Below, piece after piece: positions 7,394 to 16,743 of a stretch of 64,000 bases of DNA (positions are counted from its first letter, which is position 1; the number at the start of each line of letters is the position of its first letter). The position numbers and the translations under genes are program-made. The notes beneath the pieces were generated by a model. The model was not told the origin of the DNA. It did not search any database and saw only the letters and a program-made list of their open reading frames with translations. Source of the DNA: Pseudomonas sp. MWU16-30317 (lineage in GTDB: Bacteria; Pseudomonadota; Gammaproteobacteria; Pseudomonadales; Pseudomonadaceae); NCBI RefSeq assembly GCF_020515695.1, contig NZ_JAIWJA010000011.1, forward strand, positions 62,001-126,000, in the 5' to 3' direction.

Positions 7394-9067
7394 ATGCAGA
7401 CTCGCGTTATTCCACCCGCTGACGGTGCCTATACCTTCCCCCTGCTGATCAAGCGCCTGCTGCTGTCGGGCAGCCGCTACGAGAAAACCCGCGAAATCGT
7501 CTACCGCGATCGAGTGCGCTACAGCTACCCGACCCTCACCGAACGCATCTCGCGCCTGGCCAACGTACTGGTCGCCGCCGGGGTGCAGCCGGGCGACACC
7601 GTGGCGGTCATGGAGTGGGACAGCCACCGCTATCTGGAATGCATGTTCGCCATCCCGATGATCGGCGCGGTGATCCACACCATCAACGTGCGCCTGTCGC
7701 CCGAGCAGATCCTCTACACCATGAACCACGCCGAGGACAAACTGGTGCTGCTCAACAGCGAGTTCGTGCCGCTGTTTCAGGCGTTGGCGGGCCAATTGAC
7801 CACGGTGGAGAAAACCCTGCTGCTGACCGATGGCAGCGAAAAGACCGCCGCGCTGCCCAATCTGGTGGGTGAATACGAGCAACTCCTCGCGGGCGCCAGC
7901 AGCCGGTACGACTTCCCGGATTTCGATGAAAACTCGGTGGCCACCACGTTCTACACCACTGGCACCACCGGCAACCCCAAGGGGGTGTACTTCACCCATC
8001 GTCAGTTGGTGCTGCATACCCTCGCAGCGGCCACCATTACCGGCAGCATCGACAGCGTACGGCTGATGGGCACCGATGACGTCTATATGCCGATCACGCC
8101 GATGTTCCATGTGCACGCCTGGGGCATCCCGTACGTGGCCACCATGCTGGGCATCAAGCAGGTCTACCCCGGCCGCTACGAGCCGGACATGCTGGTCAAT
8201 CTGTGGCGCACGGAAAAGGTCAGTTTCTCCCATTGCGTGCCGACCATCCTGCAGATGCTGCTCAACGCCAAGGGGGACACCGATTTCGGCGGCTGGAAGA
8301 TCATCATCGGTGGCAGCGCCCTCAATCGCGGCCTCTACGAAGCGGCCAAGGCTCGCGGTATTCAGCTGACCGCCGCCTACGGCATGTCGGAAACCTGCCC
8401 GTTGATCTCCTGTGCGCATTTCAACGAAGAACTCCAGGCCGGCACCGACGAGCTGCGCGTCACCTACCGGATCAAGGCCGGGGTGCCCGTGCCGCTGGTG
8501 GATGCCGCCATCGTCGACAGCGACGGCAACTTTCTCCCGGCCGATGGCGAAACCCAAGGTGAGCTGGTACTGCGTGCACCTTGGTTGAGCATGGGGTATT
8601 TGCGCGAGCCGCAGAAGGGCGCCGAGTTATGGGACGGCGGCTGGATGCACACCGGTGACGTCGCCACCCTGGACACCATGGGCGTGATCGATATTCGCGA
8701 CCGTATCAAGGACGTGATCAAGACCGGCGGCGAATGGGTCTCGTCGCTAGAGCTCGAAGACTTGATCAGCCGTCATCCCGGCGTGCGCGAGGTGGCGGTG
8801 GTGGGCATGGCCGATGCGCAATGGGGCGAGCGGCCCTTCGCATTGCTGGTGCTGCGTGACGGTCAGACACTGGATGCGCAATCGCTCAAGGCGCACTTGC
8901 TACCGTTCGTCGAATTGGGCCTGATCAACAAGTGGGCCATCCCGAGTCAGATCGCGGTGGTCGGCGAGATCCCCAAGACCAGCGTCGGCAAGCTCGACAA
9001 GAAGCGAATCCGGGTTGAAGTCCTGGCCTGGCAGGCCGATAACAGTCCGTTCCTGTCGTCATTGTGA
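7394..9067 (+). CDS. Acyl-CoA ligase, AlkK/medium-chain type
   Basis: This 557-residue ANL-family enzyme has the P-loop YTTGTTGNPKG at about residue 190, the adenylate motif AYGMSETCP, GWMHTGDVAT, the hinge KTGGEWVSSLELE and the catalytic Lys near the C-terminus (PKTSVGKLDKKR). It activates a carboxylic acid with ATP and CoA. The overall sequence is closest to AlkK-like medium- or long-chain fatty acyl-CoA synthetases. It precedes the DUF1302/DUF1329 pair, an arrangement I recall from P. putida (PP_0763-0766 region), which suggests capture of fatty acids or their esters at the outer membrane followed by activation. Confidence 0.88.
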   Translation: MQTRVIPPADGAYTFPLLIKRLLLSGSRYEKTREIVYRDRVRYSYPTLTERISRLANVLVAAGVQPGDTVAVMEWDSHRYLECMFAIPMIGAVIHTINVRLSPEQILYTMNHAEDKLVLLNSEFVPLFQALAGQLTTVEKTLLLTDGSEKTAALPNLVGEYEQLLAGASSRYDFPDFDENSVATTFYTTGTTGNPKGVYFTHRQLVLHTLAAATITGSIDSVRLMGTDDVYMPITPMFHVHAWGIPYVATMLGIKQVYPGRYEPDMLVNLWRTEKVSFSHCVPTILQMLLNAKGDTDFGGWKIIIGGSALNRGLYEAAKARGIQLTAAYGMSETCPLISCAHFNEELQAGTDELRVTYRIKAGVPVPLVDAAIVDSDGNFLPADGETQGELVLRAPWLSMGYLREPQKGAELWDGGWMHTGDVATLDTMGVIDIRDRIKDVIKTGGEWVSSLELEDLISRHPGVREVAVVGMADAQWGERPFALLVLRDGQTLDAQSLKAHLLPFVELGLINKWAIPSQIAVVGEIPKTSVGKLDKKRIRVEVLAWQADNSPFLSSL

Positions 9068-9208
9068 GCGATGCAGGTGAGGACCTGATGGCCGTGAAAA
9101 CTCTTCATTGAGGACCTGCCTTCCTGCATATGGCTTGTTACAATCCCGCTTTCGGGCTTGTCATCGCTTTGACGTTGGCCAAATGACATTATCCGTGGGA
9201 GAGGGCCA

Positions 9209-11104
9209 ATGGCCTCAGCACCTTCACTTTGGCAGCTGGCCAAGCTGCCATTGGCCATCGGCTTCGCCTCTTCGCTGGCGGCGCCGGCGTATGGCATCGC
9301 GTTCAACGTTGGCGATGTCGAGGGGCAGTTCGATTCCTCGCTGTCGATCGGCTCCAGTTGGTCGACGCAAAACCCTGATCGCCATCTGATCGGCGCCAAC
9401 AATGGCGGCGTGGGGTTATCGCAGTCCGCAGACAACGGCCGCTTGAACTACAAGGCCGGCGACGCCTTCAGCAAGATCTTCAAAGGCGTGCACGACCTCG
9501 AGCTGAAATACGGCGACAGCGGCCTGTTCGTACGCGGCAAGTACTGGTACGACTTTCAGCTCAAGGATGAAAACCAGCGGTTCGCCGATATCAGCGACTC
9601 GGGGCGCGAACAAAGCGCTCGGTCGTCGGGCGCCGAGTTTCTCGATGCCTTCGTCTACCACAATTTCGCCATTGGCGATTTGCCGGGCACCGTGCGCCTG
9701 GGCAAGCAAGTGGTCAACTGGGGCGAGAGCACCTTCATCGGCGGCGGCATCAACAGCATCAACCCGATCGATGTTTCGGCGTTTCGTCGTCCCGGCGCCG
9801 AGATCAAGGAAGGCTTGATCCCGGTCAACATGTTCTACCTGTCCCAGAGCCTGACCGACAATCTCACCGCCGAGGGCTTCTATCAAATCGGCTGGAAGGC
9901 GACGGTCAATGACAACTGCGGCACGTTTTTCTCGCAGTCCGATGTGATCACCGGCGGCTGCAACGACAACCTCGGCGTGCTCGGCACCCAGAGCGCCACG
10001 CTGGCGCGCCTGCCTGCCGGGCAGCGCACCGCCGCGGCAGCGGCCCTGGCGGCTCAGGGAGTCAGCTATGGCTCGCCGGACGAGGGCGTGATCGTGCATC
10101 GCGGCGCCGATCGCGATGCCCGCGACAGCGGTCAGTTCGGCCTGGCCCTGCGTTACCTCTATGACCCGCTCGACACCGAGTTCGGCGCCTATTTCATGAA
10201 TTACCACAGCCGCCTGCCGATGTTCAGCGGCCACGCTGCGCCGGCCAGCGCCTACTCCAGCGCCACCGCGTTGCAGGCCGCCGGGCTGTCGCCGGCCGCG
10301 GCCCGGTCGCTGGTGCCGACGGTGGTCACGGCCAACTCCAATTACTACCTCGAATACCCCGAGGACATTCGCCTGTACGGCTTGAGTTTCGCCACCACGC
10401 TGCCGTCGGGTACGGCCTGGAATGGTGAAGTGAGCTACCGGCCCAATGCGCCGATCCAGATCAACACCACGGATATTCTGTATTCCGGTCTGGCAGTGCC
10501 CGGCGTCTCGCAGTTGACCGGCACGCCGGGCAGCGATCAGCAGGGTTATCGCCGCAAGGAGATCACCCAGGTGCAGACCAGCCTCACGCATTTCTTCGAT
10601 CAGGTGATGGGCGCCGACCGCCTGACCCTGGTGGGTGAAGTCGGCTGGACCCACGTCGGTGGGCTGGACAGCACCTCCAAGCTGCGCTACGGCCGCGACG
10701 CCAGTTACGGCCCCGGCCCGCTGGGCAACGGCACCTGTCAGCGCCTCAACAGCGCGACCCTGGCCGGCACCGGGCAGAACGGCGTCAGCCGCTATTGCGA
10801 GAACGACGGCTACACCACCACCGATTCCTGGGGCTACCGGGCGCGGGCGATCTGGGAGTTCAACAACGTGATCGCCGGGGTCAACCTCAAACCCAACATC
10901 GCCTGGTCTCACGACGTCGACGGTTACTCGCCGGGCCCGGGGGGCAACTTCGAAGAGGGCCGCAAAGCGGTCAGTCTCGGGCTCGATGCCGAATACCAGA
11001 ACACCTACACAGCGAGCCTGTCGTACACCAATTTCTTTGATGGCAAATACAGTACGGTCGATGATCGGGACTTCGCTTCACTGAGTTTCGGTGTGAATTT
11101 CTAG
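9209..11104 (+). CDS. DUF1302 outer-membrane protein
   Basis: The 631-residue protein has an N-terminal signal (about residues 1-29, ending SLAAPAYG-I) and alternating amphipathic strands throughout. Its last residues, DRDFASLSFGVNF, end in the terminal Phe typical of beta-barrel outer-membrane proteins. The DUF1302 signatures GLFVRGKYWYDF and RLGKQVVNWGESTFI are clear. DUF1302 proteins are nearly always paired with DUF1329 proteins. They are thought to form a barrel handling hydrophobic substrates; the precise function is not established. GGGAGAGGG before the ATG supports the start. Confidence 0.88.
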   Translation: MASAPSLWQLAKLPLAIGFASSLAAPAYGIAFNVGDVEGQFDSSLSIGSSWSTQNPDRHLIGANNGGVGLSQSADNGRLNYKAGDAFSKIFKGVHDLELKYGDSGLFVRGKYWYDFQLKDENQRFADISDSGREQSARSSGAEFLDAFVYHNFAIGDLPGTVRLGKQVVNWGESTFIGGGINSINPIDVSAFRRPGAEIKEGLIPVNMFYLSQSLTDNLTAEGFYQIGWKATVNDNCGTFFSQSDVITGGCNDNLGVLGTQSATLARLPAGQRTAAAAALAAQGVSYGSPDEGVIVHRGADRDARDSGQFGLALRYLYDPLDTEFGAYFMNYHSRLPMFSGHAAPASAYSSATALQAAGLSPAAARSLVPTVVTANSNYYLEYPEDIRLYGLSFATTLPSGTAWNGEVSYRPNAPIQINTTDILYSGLAVPGVSQLTGTPGSDQQGYRRKEITQVQTSLTHFFDQVMGADRLTLVGEVGWTHVGGLDSTSKLRYGRDASYGPGPLGNGTCQRLNSATLAGTGQNGVSRYCENDGYTTTDSWGYRARAIWEFNNVIAGVNLKPNIAWSHDVDGYSPGPGGNFEEGRKAVSLGLDAEYQNTYTASLSYTNFFDGKYSTVDDRDFASLSFGVNF

Positions 11105-11123
11105 CGCCCGGGGGCTTGATTCG

Positions 11124-12488
11124 ATGAACGCTACCAAAGTCCTGTTACAGATCGGCATCCTCAGCCTGGCCCTGTTCGCCGCTGACGTGTTGGCAGAGGT
11201 GTCCGCCGCCGAGGCCAAGCACCTGGGTGCCAACCTGACGCCGATGGGGGCCGAGCGTGCAGGCAATGCCGATGGCTCCATCCCGCCCTGGACGCCGATG
11301 GCGAAGACCGCCGCGCCAGTGGACGACCGTGGTTTTCTGGGCAATCCGTACGCCAACGAAAAGCCGCTGTTCGTCATCACCGCGCAGAATGTCGAGCAGT
11401 ACAAGGCCCGGCTGACCCCAGGCCAGATGGCGCTGTTCAAGCGCTATCCGGACAGCTATCGGATGCCGGTCTATACCTCCCATCGCGGCGCTACGGTGCC
11501 GGAGGAGGTCTTTGCCGCCATCCGCCGCAACGCGACGCAAACCACGCTGGTATCCGATGGCAACGGCTTGCAGGACTTCAGCAGTGCAGTGCCTTTCCCG
11601 CTGCCGCACAACGGCCTGGAAGTGATCTGGAATCACATCACCCGTTATCGCGGTGGCAGCATCAAGCGTTCGATCATCCAGGCGATGCCACAGCAAAACG
11701 GCTCGTTCAGCCCGGTATCGCTGCAGGAGCAGTTGGTGTTCCGGGATCGCATGAAGGATTTCGATCCGGCCAATCCGGGCAATGTGCTGTTCTATTTCAA
11801 GCAGGAAGTCACTGCGCCTGCACGTCTGGCAGGCAGCGTGCTATTGGTCCACGAGACCCTGGACCAGGTTGCCGAGCCTCGTGAAGCCTGGCTCTACAAT
11901 GCCGGCCAGCGCCGCGTTCGACGGGCTCCGCAAGCAGCCTATGACGCGCCTGGGACCGCCGCCGACGGTTTGCGCACCTCCGACAACCTCGACATGTTCA
12001 ATGGCGCCCCGGATCGCTACGACTGGCAATTGGTGGGCAAGCAGGAGTTGTACATCCCGGAGAACAGTTATGCGCTGGATTCGCCCAGCTTGAAATATGC
12101 AGACATACTTCAGGCTGGGCATATCAATCAGGATTTGGCGCGCTACGAGCTGCGCCGGGTCTGGCACGTGGTCGCCACACTCAAGCCCGGACAGCGGCAT
12201 GTATACGCCAAGCGTGACTTCTACTTCGACGAAGACACCTGGCAAGCGGCGATCATCGATCACTACGATGGCCGCGGGCAGCTGTGGCGGGTGGCCGAAG
12301 CCCATGCCGAAAACTACTACAACAACCAGGTGCCCTGGTATGCGTTCGAGGTGCTCTACGACCTGCAGGCCGGGCGCTACGTGGCGTTGGGCCTGAAGAA
12401 CGAGGAGGCCCGTGGCTACCAGTTCGGCGTGCCGGCCAGCACCAGCGAGTTCACGCCTGCAGCGTTGCGTCAGGAGGGTGTGCGCTAG
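11124..12488 (+). CDS. DUF1329 (LolB-like) exported protein
   Basis: The 454-residue protein has a cleavable signal (ALFAADVLA) and the DUF1329 family start (LGANLTPMGAERAGNADGSI followed by PPW), with later blocks such as NAGQRRVRRAP and WHVVATLKPGQRH. The fold is expected to resemble lipoprotein carriers of the LolA/LolB type. The gene follows DUF1302 by 19 bases, so the two are co-transcribed and probably act together at the outer membrane. A tandem REP array follows immediately. Confidence 0.87.
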   Translation: MNATKVLLQIGILSLALFAADVLAEVSAAEAKHLGANLTPMGAERAGNADGSIPPWTPMAKTAAPVDDRGFLGNPYANEKPLFVITAQNVEQYKARLTPGQMALFKRYPDSYRMPVYTSHRGATVPEEVFAAIRRNATQTTLVSDGNGLQDFSSAVPFPLPHNGLEVIWNHITRYRGGSIKRSIIQAMPQQNGSFSPVSLQEQLVFRDRMKDFDPANPGNVLFYFKQEVTAPARLAGSVLLVHETLDQVAEPREAWLYNAGQRRVRRAPQAAYDAPGTAADGLRTSDNLDMFNGAPDRYDWQLVGKQELYIPENSYALDSPSLKYADILQAGHINQDLARYELRRVWHVVATLKPGQRHVYAKRDFYFDEDTWQAAIIDHYDGRGQLWRVAEAHAENYYNNQVPWYAFEVLYDLQAGRYVALGLKNEEARGYQFGVPASTSEFTPAALRQEGVR

Positions 12489-12495
12489 CAGGCCC

Positions 12496-12661
12496 GGCCC
12501 CTTCGCGAGCAAGCTCGGCTCCCACAGAGGCGGTGTCGTACTCAGGTGCGAGCAAGCTCGGCTCCCACAGAGGCGGTGTTGTACTCAGGTGCGAGCAAGC
12601 TCGGCTCCCACGGAGGTGGTGTCGTACTCAGGTGGGAGCAAGGCTTGCCCGCGAAGGGGCC
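12496..12661. repeat. REP array with three 43-bp tandem units
   Basis: A forward REP half begins at 12496. Three consecutive 43-base units follow (12505-12547, 12548-12590, 12591-12633). Each starts GCGAGCAAGCTCGGCTCCCA and ends GTACTCAGGT, and they differ from one another by only a few bases. An inverted REP half closes the array at 12634-12661. It sits between the DUF1329 gene and the pst promoter. Confidence 0.92.
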
Positions 12662-12738
12662 GCAACGGACACCCTGATCCTCCATCCATAAATATTTTTT
12701 TACCTGCCCGACCCCTCTCCATAGTGGCACCCCGCCCA

Positions 12739-12779
12739 CTGTCACAAAAGCATTCGACTGACTGTCATCAAACTTACAC
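12739..12779 (+). promoter_or_regulatory. Pho box for pstSCAB
   Basis: CTGTCATCAAACTTACAC at 12762-12779 matches the PhoB box layout of two 7-base CTGTCAY half-sites 11 bases apart. The first half is exact and the second has one or two mismatches. A further CTGTCAC lies at 12739-12745, two helical-turn steps upstream. The site is 72 bases before the pstS start, as expected for PhoB activation under phosphate limitation. Confidence 0.8.
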
Positions 12780-12850
12780 ATTCAAAGCATTAAATCTGCA
12801 ACGTCTTCTCCAGTGGGCTTTCCCACAAATCCCTTGACTGAGGTGTTGCC

Positions 12851-13870
12851 GTGATTCTGCTGACCAAAAATCGTCTCTCGATTTTGCTGGCTTCGTTGTG
12901 CCTGAGTGGCATGGCGCATGCGACTGATGTAACGGGTGCAGGTTCGAGCTTCGTATTTCCGGTGGTGTCCAAGTGGTCCCAGGACTACAGCAAGGCATCG
13001 CCTAACCGCATCAACTACCAGTCCATCGGTTCGGGTGGCGGTATCGCGCAGATCAAGGCAGCCACGGTCGATTTCGGTGCTTCCGACGCGCCGTTGTCGG
13101 CAGAGGACCTTCAGGCCGCCGGCCTGGGTCAATTCCCTAGCGTCATCGGCGGTATCGTACCGGTCGTCAACATCGAAGGCGTCGAGCCGGGCAAGTTGAA
13201 ACTGGACGGCCCGACCCTGGCCAAGATTTTCATGGGCGATATCAAGAAGTGGAACGACCCTGCCATCGTCGCGCTGAACGCTGGCGTGACGCTGCCTGAC
13301 CAGGCCATCACCGTCGTGCACCGCTCGGACGGCTCGGGTACCTCTTTCAACTTCACCAACTACCTGTCCAAGGTCAGTCCCGAGTGGAACGAAAAGCTCA
13401 AGTTCGGTACCACCGTGCAGTGGCCAGCGGGTGTGGGCGGCAAGGGTAACGAAGGTGTTTCGGCCTACGTGAAGCAGATCAAGGGCTCGATCGGCTATGT
13501 CGAATTCGCCTATGCACTGCAGAACAAAATGGCTCACACCCAGCTGAAAAACGCTGCGGGCAAGTTTGTCGAACCTAGCGCCAAGGCGTTCGGTGCCGCT
13601 GCCGATACCGCTGACTGGGCGAGCGCCAAAGACTTCAACCTGATCATGACCAATGCCCCGGGCGAGGCCGCATGGCCGATCACCGCTACCACCTGGATCA
13701 TCATGTACAAGACGCCGAAGAACGCCGAGCAAAGCAAGGCCGCTTTCGACTTCTTCAAATGGTCGCTGGAAAACGGTCAGGAACAAGCCGCTTCGCTGGA
13801 CTACGTGGCCCTGCCGAAATCGCTGGTCGCGAAGATCGAAGGCTACTGGAAATCCGATTTCAACAAGTGA
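12851..13870 (+). CDS. pstS: Phosphate ABC transporter substrate-binding protein PstS
   Basis: The 339-residue periplasmic protein has a signal peptide (cleavage after SGMAHA). Phosphate-binding blocks are clear: GAGSSFVFPV, SIGSGGGIAQIK, FGASDAPLS and HRSDGSGTSFNFTNYL. It begins with GTG. It captures inorganic phosphate for PstCA. Its length matches the E. coli PstS type rather than the shorter Pseudomonas PstS of the phoU operon, so this may be a second Pst system. It is preceded by a Pho box and followed by an intercistronic hairpin. Confidence 0.95.
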   Translation: MILLTKNRLSILLASLCLSGMAHATDVTGAGSSFVFPVVSKWSQDYSKASPNRINYQSIGSGGGIAQIKAATVDFGASDAPLSAEDLQAAGLGQFPSVIGGIVPVVNIEGVEPGKLKLDGPTLAKIFMGDIKKWNDPAIVALNAGVTLPDQAITVVHRSDGSGTSFNFTNYLSKVSPEWNEKLKFGTTVQWPAGVGGKGNEGVSAYVKQIKGSIGYVEFAYALQNKMAHTQLKNAAGKFVEPSAKAFGAAADTADWASAKDFNLIMTNAPGEAAWPITATTWIIMYKTPKNAEQSKAAFDFFKWSLENGQEQAASLDYVALPKSLVAKIEGYWKSDFNK

Positions 13871-13907
13871 TTCGATCCCGTTGAAATCCAAGACTGTAAC
13901 GCTCTTT

Positions 13908-13945
13908 CCGGGTGCCCCCACGGGGGTATCCGGATCGGGCTTTTT
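13908..13945 (+). terminator. Intercistronic hairpin between pstS and pstC
   Basis: CCGGGTGCCCCC pairs with GGGGGTATCCGG as a 12-bp stem (two G-T pairs) with almost no loop, followed seven bases later by a T5 run. It can act as an attenuating terminator or as an mRNA-stabilising 3' end that raises pstS output over pstCAB. Confidence 0.7.
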
Positions 13946-13962
13946 CTGCGAGTGGACCTGAC

Positions 13963-14958
13963 ATGACCGAAAACACTCAATACCTGTCCACTGCGATCTC
14001 CAAGAGCGACAGTCCGGGCGACAAGCGTGCCGCCCGCGACCATCGTCATGACGTCTGGTTTCGCCGTACGATGCAAGGCGCTGCCATGCTGGTGCTGTTG
14101 TTGCTGGCCAGTATTGCCGGATCGACCCTGTGGGGTGGATTCGAAGCGTTCAAGACCTTTGGCTTCGGGTTTCTGACCAGCACCGAGTGGGACGTCGTAG
14201 GCGGCCATTTCGGCGCTGTAGTGCCTATCTACGGGACCCTGGTGACTTCTTTTCTCGCCCTGTTGATCGCCGTACCGGTCAGCTTCGGCATCGCGATTTT
14301 CCTTACTGAAGTAGCGCCGCCCTGGTTGCGCATGCCGATCGCTTCGGCCATCGAACTGCTGGCGGGCATTCCATCGATCATCTACGGCATGTGGGGCCTG
14401 TTCATCTTCGGCCCGTTCATGGCCGAGTACATGGCTCCCTGGATCAACGACAACCTCGGCGCACTGCCGCTGATCGGCAGTCTGTTTCAGGGCCCGCCAC
14501 TGGGGATCGGCATGCTCACCGCCGGTATCGTGCTGGCGATCATGATCATTCCGTTCATTACCTCGGTGATGCACGAGGTGTTCCGCACCGTGCCATCGGC
14601 GCTCAAGGAGTCGGCCTACGCCTTGGGCGGCACCACCTGGGAAGTAGTCTGGGACATCGTCCTGCCATACACCCGCACCGCAGTGGTCGGCGGTATTTTC
14701 CTGGGTCTCGGCCGGGCGTTGGGGGAAACCATGGCAGTGACCTTCGTGTTGGGTAACGCTCACCAGTTCTCTTCTTCGCTGATGATGCCCAGCAGCTCGA
14801 TTGCCTCGGTGATCGCCAACGAGTTCAGCGAGTCGTATACCGACCTCCACCGCTCTTCGCTGATTGCCCTGGGCTTCCTGCTGTTCGTCGTGACCTTCGT
14901 CGTGCTGGCCTTGGCGCGATTGATGCTGATGCGCCTGTCGCGCAAGGAGGGCCTGTGA
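13963..14958 (+). CDS. pstC: Phosphate ABC transporter permease PstC
   Basis: The 331-residue inner-membrane permease has about six helices and the ABC permease EAA loop (VPSALKESAYALGGTTWEVV). The N-terminal 35 residues are cytoplasmic and charged. The size is that of E. coli PstC, much shorter than the more than 650-residue PstC found in the canonical Pseudomonas phoU-linked operon. Its TGA overlaps the GTG start of pstA. Confidence 0.94.
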   Translation: MTENTQYLSTAISKSDSPGDKRAARDHRHDVWFRRTMQGAAMLVLLLLASIAGSTLWGGFEAFKTFGFGFLTSTEWDVVGGHFGAVVPIYGTLVTSFLALLIAVPVSFGIAIFLTEVAPPWLRMPIASAIELLAGIPSIIYGMWGLFIFGPFMAEYMAPWINDNLGALPLIGSLFQGPPLGIGMLTAGIVLAIMIIPFITSVMHEVFRTVPSALKESAYALGGTTWEVVWDIVLPYTRTAVVGGIFLGLGRALGETMAVTFVLGNAHQFSSSLMMPSSSIASVIANEFSESYTDLHRSSLIALGFLLFVVTFVVLALARLMLMRLSRKEGL

Positions 14959-15824
14959 GTAACGAAAGCATTTATCGCAAGCGCGCGTTGAAGAACCGCC
15001 TTGCGATGGTCCTCAGCTGCGCCGCCACGCTGTTCGGCCTGTTGTGGCTGGTGTGGATTCTGCTGACCACCATTATCAAGGGCGCCAGCGCGCTCAACCT
15101 CGCCCTGTTCACCGAAATGACGCCGCCGCCCGGCAGCGCCGGTGGCCTGGCCAACGCCTTTTACGGCAGCGCCCTGATGTCGCTGATCGCCTTGCTGATC
15201 GGTACGCCGATCGGCCTGGCGGCCGGTGTCTGGCTGGCGGAGTTCGCGCGCCACAGCAAGCTGGGCAATACCGTGCGCTTCATCAACGACATCCTGCTGT
15301 CGGCGCCGTCCATCGTGCTGGGGCTGTTCGTGTACACCGGGGTGATTCTGCCGATGAGTGCCTTGAGCAATCATCAGATCGGTTTCTCGGCCTTCGCCGG
15401 CTCGCTGGCTCTGGCGCTGCTGGTCATCCCGGTGGTCGTGCGGACCACCGACGAAATGCTCCAACTGCAACCTTCCACCATGCGCGAAGCAGCCCTGGCA
15501 CTGGGTGTCCCGCAATGGAAGCTGACCTTGCAGATCGTTCTGCGGGCGGCCAAGGCCGGGGTGGTGACGGGGGTGATCCTGGCCCTGGCGCGTATTACCG
15601 GCGAGACCGCGCCGCTGCTGTTCACCGCCTTCGGCAACCAGTTCTGGAGCAGCAACCTGCTCAAGCCGATCGCCAGCGTGCCGGTGGTGGTGTTCCAGTA
15701 CGCCATGAGCCCCTACGACGACTGGCACTCGCTGGCCTGGGCCGGTGCGCTGGTCCTGACCCTGTTCGTGTTGATGCTCAGCTTGCTCTCTCGCCTAATC
15801 CTTTTGCGCAATAGGTCTCACTGA
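14955..15824 (+). CDS. pstA: Phosphate ABC transporter permease PstA
   Basis: This 289-residue permease is the partner of PstC, with six predicted helices and the EAA-type loop QPSTMREAALALGVPQWKLT. It starts at GTG (14955) with AAGGAGG just upstream inside the pstC end. The 4-base overlap with pstC and the 1-base overlap with pstB point to translational coupling. Confidence 0.94.
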   Translation: MSNESIYRKRALKNRLAMVLSCAATLFGLLWLVWILLTTIIKGASALNLALFTEMTPPPGSAGGLANAFYGSALMSLIALLIGTPIGLAAGVWLAEFARHSKLGNTVRFINDILLSAPSIVLGLFVYTGVILPMSALSNHQIGFSAFAGSLALALLVIPVVVRTTDEMLQLQPSTMREAALALGVPQWKLTLQIVLRAAKAGVVTGVILALARITGETAPLLFTAFGNQFWSSNLLKPIASVPVVVFQYAMSPYDDWHSLAWAGALVLTLFVLMLSLLSRLILLRNRSH

Positions 15825-16600
15825 TGAATGTTCTTCCTGCGGCTCCGCAAACCAAGATTCAGGTCCGCGATCTGGAGTTCTACTACAACGATCAGCGTTC
15901 GTTGAAGAAGATCAACATGGACATCCCGGAAAAGCACGTCACCGCCATCATCGGCCCGTCGGGCTGCGGCAAGTCGACCCTGTTGCGCGTGTTCAACCGC
16001 ATCTACGCCATGTACCCCAAGCAAGAGGCGCGCGGCCAGGTGCTGCTCAATGGCGAGAACATCCTCGACTCGCACTACTCGATGAACCGCCTGCGCAGTA
16101 ACGTCGGCATGGTGTTCCAGAAGCCGGTGCCGTTCCCGATGTCGATCTACGACAACATTGCCTACGCCGTGCGCCATCACGAAAAGCTCTCGCGCCGCGA
16201 GATGGACGAGCGCGTCGAACAGGCTCTGCGTGGCGGCGCGTTGTGGGATGAGGTCAAGGACAAGCTCAAGCAAAGCGCCCAGAGCCTGTCGGGTGGTCAG
16301 CAACAACGCCTGTGCATTGCCCGCACTATCGCCTTGCGCCCGCAGGTCCTGCTGCTCGACGAACCGACCTCGGCGCTGGACCCGATCTCTACCGGCCGCA
16401 TCGAGCAACTGATCACCGAGCTCAAGGAGCAGTTCACTGTGATCATCGTCACTCACAACATGCAACAAGCCGCGCGCTGCTCGGATTACACCGCATTCAT
16501 GTTCATGGGCGAGCTGATCGAGCATGGCGACACCGACACCATCTTCACCAAACCCAGCAAGACTCAGACCGAGGATTACATTACCGGGCGCTTTGGTTGA
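15824..16600 (+). CDS. pstB: Phosphate ABC transporter ATPase PstB
   Basis: This 258-residue ABC ATPase has Walker A GPSGCGKST, the Q-loop FQKPVPFPMSI, the signature LSGGQQQR, Walker B LLLDEPTSALD and the switch His in IVTHNM. It energises phosphate import through PstCA. The operon ends here: phoU does not follow, unlike the canonical arrangement, and an unrelated OmpA-type gene comes next. Confidence 0.95.
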   Translation: MNVLPAAPQTKIQVRDLEFYYNDQRSLKKINMDIPEKHVTAIIGPSGCGKSTLLRVFNRIYAMYPKQEARGQVLLNGENILDSHYSMNRLRSNVGMVFQKPVPFPMSIYDNIAYAVRHHEKLSRREMDERVEQALRGGALWDEVKDKLKQSAQSLSGGQQQRLCIARTIALRPQVLLLDEPTSALDPISTGRIEQLITELKEQFTVIIVTHNMQQAARCSDYTAFMFMGELIEHGDTDTIFTKPSKTQTEDYITGRFG

Positions 16601-16743
16601 TGGCGCGGCCTGCCTGGCAGGCCATTCGCAATATGCGGTTAAAAATCTTGTCACGGAATTTTTCTTCACAAATGGGTCAAACTCCAAGCAGAGTTGTGCA
16701 GCATCTGTCTTCTGCCTTTCGAATTACTGCCCAGGAGTTTTCC

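Noticed and set aside
12496..12661. Possible CRISPR array because of three regularly spaced direct repeats
   Set aside because: The units are contiguous with no unique spacers, the core is a REP sequence, and no cas genes are present.
12941..12955. GGTTCGAGC resembling a tRNA T-loop
   Set aside because: It lies within the pstS coding sequence and no acceptor or anticodon stem can be formed around it.
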